Positions 6,187 through 10,697 of a stretch of 10,697 nucleotides of DNA are shown here, piece after piece (the first letter of the stretch is position 1; each line of letters opens with the position of its first letter). The translations under genes and the position numbers were made by a program. The notes below the pieces were generated by a model, which was not told the DNA's origin, made no database searches, and worked only from the letters and a program-made list of their open reading frames with translations. The stretch comes from Alphaproteobacteria bacterium (GTDB taxonomy: Bacteria > Pseudomonadota > Alphaproteobacteria > Micavibrionales > Micavibrionaceae): NCBI GenBank assembly GCA_023141075.1, contig JAGLKL010000030.1:1-10697 (forward strand), given 5' to 3'.

Positions 6187-7251
6187 CTAATTCTTCTCTT
6201 TATCAACCAGTTTGTTTTTGGTAATCCATGGCATCATGGCGCGTAAGTTTGCTCCTGTTTGCTCAATGGGGTGCTTCGCTTCACTCTCGCGGATTTCAAC
6301 AAGTCTGGTCAGACCTTCTTTATTGCCGCCCATAAAGCCTTCGACGAATTTGCCGGATTGAATATCGGCCAGAATATCTTTCATGACCTGTTTGGTTTCT
6401 TCTGTAATAACGCGCGGGCCGGAAACATAGTCACCATATTCAGCTGTGTTAGAGATTGAGTAACGCATATTGGCCAAACCGCCTTCATAAAGAAGATCGG
6501 TGATGAGTTTAAGCTCGTGCAAGCACTCAAAATATGCCATTTCAGGTGGGTAGCCTGCTTCGACAAGTACTTCATAACCTGTTTTAACCAGTTGTGATAC
6601 ACCGCCGCAAAGCACGGCTTGTTCGCCAAAGAGATCGGTTTCACACTCGTTTTTGAAAGATGTTTCGATAATGCCGGAACGGCCTCCGCCTATGCCGGAT
6701 GCATAAGAAAGAGCCAGATCTTTGGCTGTGCCGGTTGCATCTTGTGCTACGGCGATCAGGCAGGGGACACCTGCACCGCGCATATATTCACTGCGCACGG
6801 TATGGCCGGGGCCTTTGGGTGCTATCATAATTACGTCCAGATCCGGGCGCGGCTTGATAAGTTCGAAATGAATGTTCAGGCCATGTGCGAAAAGAAGTGC
6901 TGCGCCTTCTTTCATATTGGCTTCCAGTTCATCGCGATATAGATCGGCCTGATGCTCATCAGGGGTGAGGATCATGACAACATCAGCATTTGCTGCGGCT
7001 TGTCCGGGGGTCATAACTTCAAAACCAGCATTTTCGGCTTTTGCTTGTGAGGAAGAGCCTTCGCGCAGGCCGATAGTTACATCGACTCCGTGATCTTTGA
7101 GATTTTGCGCGTGAGCATGTCCTTGTGAGCCATAGCCAATCACAGCGACTTTTTTGGCTTTGATTAGTTCGGGATCGCAATCTTCATCGTAATATACATT
7201 CATAGAGGTCAGATTGCCCGGCGTATCTTGTGCCGCGTTACTTTGTGCCAT
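6187..7251 (-). CDS. ilvC: Ketol-acid reductoisomerase, class I
   Basis: IlvC isomerises and reduces acetolactate or acetohydroxybutyrate to the dihydroxy acids of valine, isoleucine and leucine synthesis, using NAD(P)H and Mg. The 354-residue length fits the short class I form. The Rossmann motif is VIGYGSQGHAHAQNL at 37-51, followed by the cofactor loop GLREGSSSQAKAE. APKGPGHTVRSEY follows, then the knotted domain with ETDLFGEQAVLCGG, carrying metal-binding acids, and the YSISNTAEYGDY stretch near the C-terminus. The start at 7251 has AAAGGG 7 nt upstream. It adds a 16-residue polar extension before MNVYYDEDCD, where most family members begin; an ATG at 7203 would remove it but has no good ribosome site. 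It lies 141 bp after ilvN on the same strand, and repeats of one family occur in both flanking gaps. Confidence 0.98.
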   Translation of the reverse strand: MAQSNAAQDTPGNLTSMNVYYDEDCDPELIKAKKVAVIGYGSQGHAHAQNLKDHGVDVTIGLREGSSSQAKAENAGFEVMTPGQAAANADVVMILTPDEHQADLYRDELEANMKEGAALLFAHGLNIHFELIKPRPDLDVIMIAPKGPGHTVRSEYMRGAGVPCLIAVAQDATGTAKDLALSYASGIGGGRSGIIETSFKNECETDLFGEQAVLCGGVSQLVKTGYEVLVEAGYPPEMAYFECLHELKLITDLLYEGGLANMRYSISNTAEYGDYVSGPRVITEETKQVMKDILADIQSGKFVEGFMGGNKEGLTRLVEIRESEAKHPIEQTGANLRAMMPWITKNKLVDKEKN

Positions 7252-7280
7252 GATAAAACCCTTTTTTTAAAGTTGTTGTT

Positions 7281-7312
7281 TATAGTAGTTTCGCTTAAGT
7301 GAAACTACTATA
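7281..7312. repeat. 32-bp near-perfect palindrome upstream of ilvC
   Basis: The left half TATAGTAGTTTCGCTT (7281-7296) and right half AAGTGAAACTACTATA (7297-7312) are inverted copies with one mismatched pair. The sequence equals two repeat-family ends joined head to head with no interior. In the ilvN-ilvC transcript it would form a strong hairpin 29 nt before the ilvC start codon. No U-run follows, so it is not an obvious terminator. It may be an internally deleted element, an mRNA processing or stability hairpin, or a protein-binding site. Confidence 0.75.
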
Positions 7313-7380
7313 TAAATAAAGCAAAACGACTATACCTTTGTGAGTCGGCATCAAACAAGGTTTTGAGCTAAGAATCAAGG

Positions 7381-7392
7381 GAAACTACTATA
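7381..7392 (-). repeat. Inverted repeat end touching the ilvN stop codon
   Basis: GAAACTACTATA is the exact reverse complement of TATAGTAGTTTC at 7281-7292, so 7281-7392 could be a 112-bp unit with 12-bp terminal inverted repeats and an extra inverted end inside it. It directly adjoins the ilvN stop codon (7393-7395). The 68 bp between this end and the palindrome at 7281-7312 hold no open frame or other structure I can name. Confidence 0.55.
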
Positions 7393-8001
7393 TTATTCTT
7401 GTATACAGTCTTTTCCAATTTGGCGGGAGCCTCTGGAGATGGCTGCGATTCCTGTGCGGCTCACACCTACAAGGCCAAGGGGTTCCATCAAACCAATAAA
7501 AGCGCTGATTTTTTCCATTCTGCCTGTGACTTCAAAAACAAAAGATTCATGTGAGCTATCGACTGCGCGGGCACGGAAAATATTTGCACAGCGCAAAGCT
7601 TCAATGCGTTTTTCACCGGTACTGACAACTTTAACAAGGGCAAGCTCGCGTTCAACATAAGGGCATTCTGTGGTCAGATCCGATACTTTTAGCACAGGGA
7701 CAAGACGTTCGAGTTGTGCCTTGATCTGTTCAATGACCTCGGGAGTGCCGCTACTGACAATCGTAATGCGGGAAAGGTGCTTTTCGAAATCAGTTTCAGC
7801 CACGGCCAGGCTCTCAATATTATAACCGCGTGCAGAAAAAAGCCCTGTCACACGTGCCAAAGCTCCCGGTTCGTTGTTGACCAGAATGGCCAGTATATGC
7901 ATTTCATTTTCGCCTTGTTCGGGATTTGGTGCATAGACGCTTTTGCCTTTACTGCCGTTTTTGCTTTTTTTGGCAATTCTGTTTTTGAGTGTCCGGGTCA
8001 T
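7393..8001 (-). CDS. ilvN: Acetolactate synthase small (regulatory) subunit
   Basis: This subunit (ilvH/ilvN family) activates the catalytic IlvB subunit and usually confers valine feedback inhibition. The 202-residue product has an ACT domain from about residue 34 (MHILAILVNNEPGALARVTGLFSARGYNIESL) and the C-terminal small-subunit domain with ALVKV, IFRARAVD, FEVTG, LMEPLGLV and RTGIAAISRG. The N-terminus carries an unusual basic extension of about 33 residues (8 Lys/Arg in the first 21). A start at 7902 would remove it. However, AAAGGAGAT at 8011-8019 lies 9 nt before the ATG at 8001, and that ATG overlaps the upstream stop as ATGA, so 8001 is favoured and translational coupling is likely. 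The last codons run directly into a repeat end at 7392. It is separated from ilvB by a membrane protein gene. Confidence 0.95.
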   Translation of the reverse strand: MTRTLKNRIAKKSKNGSKGKSVYAPNPEQGENEMHILAILVNNEPGALARVTGLFSARGYNIESLAVAETDFEKHLSRITIVSSGTPEVIEQIKAQLERLVPVLKVSDLTTECPYVERELALVKVVSTGEKRIEALRCANIFRARAVDSSHESFVFEVTGRMEKISAFIGLMEPLGLVGVSRTGIAAISRGSRQIGKDCIQE

Positions 8002-9674
8002 GGTTGGCTTATCTCCTTTATTTCTTCTTTTTCTGTATTTTTCTTTTTTCTGTATATATCGTAACGAATTAAGTCTTCTCCGGGTAGTTTGGCGTACATG
8101 TAGTCTAATCGGTTGACCATCAGAGATTCTTCAAGTTCGTAACGATTCCATATAGGGATAAATAAATCCGGGGCATTATCGAGTGTGTAATTTCGGAAAT
8201 CAAACAGTTTTTCACGGTTTACCGGGTTAGGGACGTGTACGACAAAAACCAATTTTGGGTCGTTGCGTTCAAAATCCTGTGCAATCATTTCCATATATTT
8301 ATTATTGGCGGCATTGAGTTCTTCTTGTGTTAAAGAGGAGAGGGTTCCTTCATTAAGAGACTTTTCAGCATTTAGCATCACTGGAACAAACCATGGAAAA
8401 GGGAAACGCAGAGCGCTTGGCGTGCCAGTGTATACTTGTAATTCCTGTGAAATATTGAGGATATCATTAAGCATCATAAAAGAGCAGGGATGGCTGTATT
8501 CTTTGGCGCATTCTTCAATTCTTTTTGCGAATTTTGTGTTTTTATAGTCTTCGTGAGTGAGGCTGTGTGCTTGAGGCGCCATATAGTGTTTGGAAACCAG
8601 AGTAAACAGCAACAGCATGGGCAGGATAAAACTGACCGCTCGCGTTGTTAAATCAGATGTATCTGTTTTGCGCAAAGTGTTGATTCCTGCTGTGATGCCG
8701 TAACTTAGCAATAGAATAGCCGCGCCATAGGAGAACATATCTGCGGGCAGGGAATGATAGGCCCAGCCTTTTCCCTGTATGATGAAAGGAATAAAACACA
8801 AGGTGGCGATTAGTGACAGGGCGGAGATTAGTCCCGGTGCTTTTTTCAGAAAAAGCTGGGCAATGAAGAATGGGATAATTGCCTGAAGCATCAGGATAAT
8901 GCCGGTAAAAACCACTTTGATGGAGATGTCCGAAGCATAGTATTTGACAATGTCAGGCAGGATGATCGTCAGGAAATCGTTGAAAAATATTAATAAGATT
9001 GCAACGTAGCTTATTGCCATGCCGGTCAGCCACAGAAAATCCGTGTCACGTATGACGCTTAAACGGCGCTGGGTTATTGCCCGATGAATAAAGATGGAAG
9101 CGGGGATAATGCCGTAATGGGGCTTAATGAGGATAAAGAGACTTCCTGCAGCAAGGACGCTGTATTTCAGGATTGTGGGCAGTGAAACGCGGCTGGTTAT
9201 CAGGATTTGTGTTAGCACGAGCGGAAAAAGCGCCATTCCAAGGAAATGATCTTTTTGACCAAAATCATAGCCGGGCATGAGCGTATTAGTAAGCAGGTAC
9301 GCTCCAAGGATGGTTATGCGTTGTTCCGGGGTTAGTTCTTTGAAATATGAAAGAAGGGTTCCTACGGCTGCGAGTGAAAGTGTCAGCAGACTGAGTGCGT
9401 AAATATTGGTCGCGTAATAAAGCGGTATGCCGGTGAATTTTGCCAGTGCTGCTGCGGGGAGTTGTACAATAATGCTTAATGGAAGATTTGTATCATAATA
9501 GGCCTCGCTCATGCGCAGGCCTTCCAACATGTGTCCGGCCGAAAGCGTTAAATAGGCGATGTCTGTGTTAATTACCTGTGACCAATAGGTGTTTAGCCAT
9601 GGGAGCAAAGCAAGGCAGAGGCCTATAAACGAGGCGGTATAAAAAAAAGATAAAGCTTTTTCCTTTGTTTCCAT
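7998..9674 (-). CDS. Polytopic membrane protein, GT-C glycosyltransferase-like
   Basis: The product (558 residues from the ATG at 9674) has many hydrophobic segments from residue 8 to about 380, roughly ten or more, then a soluble C-terminal region of about 160 residues, probably extracytoplasmic. After the first segment comes NTDIAYL (Asp38) and then YYDTNLPLS (60-67), resembling the first-loop acidic residue and D/E-x-N-P-P-L-type motif of GT-C polyprenyl-phosphate-sugar transferases. That placement is an inference from a weak match. The soluble part has two cysteines eight residues apart (ECAKEYSHPC) that could form a disulfide. An in-frame GTG at 9737 is possible, but AGGAA 11 nt before the ATG at 9674 and a more normal N-terminus favour 9674. 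The gene sits between ilvB and ilvN and overlaps ilvN by 4 nt, so it is probably translated from the same message. No branched-chain amino acid role is evident. Confidence 0.85.
   Translation of the reverse strand: METKEKALSFFYTASFIGLCLALLPWLNTYWSQVINTDIAYLTLSAGHMLEGLRMSEAYYDTNLPLSIIVQLPAAALAKFTGIPLYYATNIYALSLLTLSLAAVGTLLSYFKELTPEQRITILGAYLLTNTLMPGYDFGQKDHFLGMALFPLVLTQILITSRVSLPTILKYSVLAAGSLFILIKPHYGIIPASIFIHRAITQRRLSVIRDTDFLWLTGMAISYVAILLIFFNDFLTIILPDIVKYYASDISIKVVFTGIILMLQAIIPFFIAQLFLKKAPGLISALSLIATLCFIPFIIQGKGWAYHSLPADMFSYGAAILLLSYGITAGINTLRKTDTSDLTTRAVSFILPMLLLFTLVSKHYMAPQAHSLTHEDYKNTKFAKRIEECAKEYSHPCSFMMLNDILNISQELQVYTGTPSALRFPFPWFVPVMLNAEKSLNEGTLSSLTQEELNAANNKYMEMIAQDFERNDPKLVFVVHVPNPVNREKLFDFRNYTLDNAPDLFIPIWNRYELEESLMVNRLDYMYAKLPGEDLIRYDIYRKKKNTEKEEIKEISQP
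8011..8019 (-). promoter_or_regulatory. Strong ribosome binding site fixing the ilvN start
   Basis: AAAGGAGAT on the minus strand lies inside the last codons of the membrane protein gene, 9 nt before the ilvN ATG. It supports the longer IlvN form with its basic N-terminal extension over an internal start at 7902. Confidence 0.7.
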
Positions 9675-9765
9675 ATTTTTTATATTCCTATTCCAGTGAA
9701 AAGCATCAAGGCTATTCTTACTATAAACCCAAGCCACAATATCATTTCTTTACTGATACCGGGTA

Positions 9766-10697
9766 TTATACCAATTTTTTATCAAATTTCTCAGTATCAG
9801 GTAAGAGGATCATGTCATTATGTGCTTTTCCTGAAGGGATCATCGGGAAACAATTTTCCTCAGGGGCAACGCATACATCAACAAGAGTGAAACAATCGCT
9901 GGCGAGCATTTCTTTTATCACAGCGTCAAGTTCATCCACGGTTTTTGCTTGCAAGCCCTTACCACCATAGGATTCTGCTAGTGCAACAAAGTCCGGCTGG
10001 CTGTCGCAACTTGTTTCAGAGTAGCGTTTTCCGTGCAGCAATTCTTGCCACTGACGCACCATACCCATCCATCCATTATTAAGGATGATGATTTTTACAG
10101 GAAGATTATGTTGCACTGCTGTGCCGATTTCCTGAATATTCATCTGTACCGAAGCATCGCCGACGATACCGATAACTTGAGCATCAGGATGCGCTTTTTG
10201 AGCGCCGATAGCGGCAGGCATCCCATAACCCATTGTTCCCAGACCTCCTGATGTTAACCAGTGGTTCGGTTCGTCAATAGGAAGGAATTGTGCCGCCCAC
10301 ATCTGGTGCTGGCCAACGTCAGTAGCAAAGTAAAAGTCCTGCCCTGTTTTTTCTCTATGTTTCTCGACATGATGACGCAAGCGTTCCAGCGCATATTGCG
10401 GTTTAATGATTTTGTCATCTTGTTCGTAGTCCAGACAGTTTTTGCTGCGCCACATTTCGATTTGTTTCCACCATTTTTTAAGCGCGGCTTTATCGGCTTT
10501 ATAACCTTTTTTGTTCCAGACCTGCATTATGGCACGAAGTGCACGCTCTGCATCTGAAATAATCGGGATATCGATCTGGATGTTTTTGTTAATTGAGCTG
10601 GCATCGACATCAATATGGATTTTTTTGGATTCAGGCGAGAATTTTTCCGTCATACCGGTTACGCGGTCGTCAAAGCGTGCTCCAATGCAGATCATGA
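9766..10697 (-). CDS. ilvB: Acetolactate synthase large (catalytic) subunit, C-terminal part
   Basis: The window holds the last 310 residues; the gene continues past the right edge, and the methionine at 10695 is internal, since the text there reads MICIGARFDDRVTG as in the middle domain of the family. The enzyme condenses two pyruvates, or pyruvate and 2-oxobutyrate, using ThDP, FAD and Mg, opening valine, leucine and isoleucine synthesis. Visible marks are IGARFDDRVTG and IHVDVD in the middle domain. The ThDP domain follows with DVGQHQMWAAQF, LTSGGLGTMGYGMPAAIGA, and the cofactor motif GDASVQMNIQEIGTA...LNN, then GMVRQWQELLHGKRYSET and the C-terminal FPMIPSGKAHND. These fit IlvB/IlvI rather than other ThDP enzymes. 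It ends 91 bp before the membrane protein gene. That gap has no terminator or leader peptide I can support. Confidence 0.97.
   Translation of the reverse strand, partial: MICIGARFDDRVTGMTEKFSPESKKIHIDVDASSINKNIQIDIPIISDAERALRAIMQVWNKKGYKADKAALKKWWKQIEMWRSKNCLDYEQDDKIIKPQYALERLRHHVEKHREKTGQDFYFATDVGQHQMWAAQFLPIDEPNHWLTSGGLGTMGYGMPAAIGAQKAHPDAQVIGIVGDASVQMNIQEIGTAVQHNLPVKIIILNNGWMGMVRQWQELLHGKRYSETSCDSQPDFVALAESYGGKGLQAKTVDELDAVIKEMLASDCFTLVDVCVAPEENCFPMIPSGKAHNDMILLPDTEKFDKKLV

Noticed and set aside
5975..7392. CRISPR array or phage attachment sites built from the repeats
   Set aside because: The copies are few, in mixed orientation and without regular spacers; no cas, integrase or tRNA gene is nearby.
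9675..9765. Attenuator or leader peptide between ilvB and the membrane protein
   Set aside because: No run of Leu, Val or Ile codons and no terminator pair is visible. A leader would be expected upstream of ilvB, outside the window.
10693..10695. ATG near the right edge as the ilvB start
   Set aside because: It lies inside the conserved IGARFDDRVTG segment of the middle domain, and the frame stays open to the window edge, so the gene is cut and this is an internal methionine.

Overview
The window looks like a chromosomal biosynthetic region of an alphaproteobacterium with moderate-to-low GC. The main evidence is SerC, which has the alphaproteobacterial form (PNFSSGPC near the N-terminus, WSWQKVLGGE around the PLP lysine, INTPSM, LRIWCGAT). 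The genus cannot be fixed from the sequence. No tRNA, rRNA, CRISPR array or transposase gene is visible.

Layout. Positions 1-3058 hold the complete set of genes for the phosphorylated serine pathway. On the minus strand serC is followed by an unrecognised 178-residue gene and then the first codons of serA, which runs off the left edge. Divergently, on the plus strand, lies serB. Positions 3204-4310 (plus) encode a standalone single-domain AAA+ ATPase related to the first ATPase module of ClpA/ClpB. It converges on purF (minus, 4353-5879), the first enzyme of de novo purine synthesis. PurF here is of the E. coli type rather than the propeptide/Fe-S type I expect in alphaproteobacteria.

Positions 6187-10697 form a minus-strand branched-chain amino acid cluster in the order ilvB (C-terminal part, cut by the right edge), a polytopic membrane protein, ilvN, ilvC. 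The membrane protein resembles GT-C glycosyltransferases. It sits between the two acetolactate synthase subunit genes, and its stop codon overlaps the ilvN start as ATGA.

The most unusual non-coding structure is a family of short repeats ending in TATAGTAGTTTC / GAAACTACTATA, found only in the two gaps that flank ilvC. Downstream of ilvC there is a 183-bp MITE-like unit with 27-bp imperfect terminal inverted repeats and a partial extra copy beside it. Upstream there is a 32-bp near-perfect palindrome plus another inverted end touching the ilvN stop codon. A second notable structure is the serA leader, where an 8-nt block exactly complementary to the serA Shine-Dalgarno region lies in the loop of its own small hairpin, as in a ribosome-site sequestration switch.

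Functionally the window joins serine, branched-chain amino acid and purine synthesis, with two genes of uncertain role (the 178-residue protein and the AAA+ protein) and one probable envelope protein. I found no convincing new multi-gene system. The repeats, the serA leader, the AAA+ protein and the ilvB/ilvN split are the best leads.
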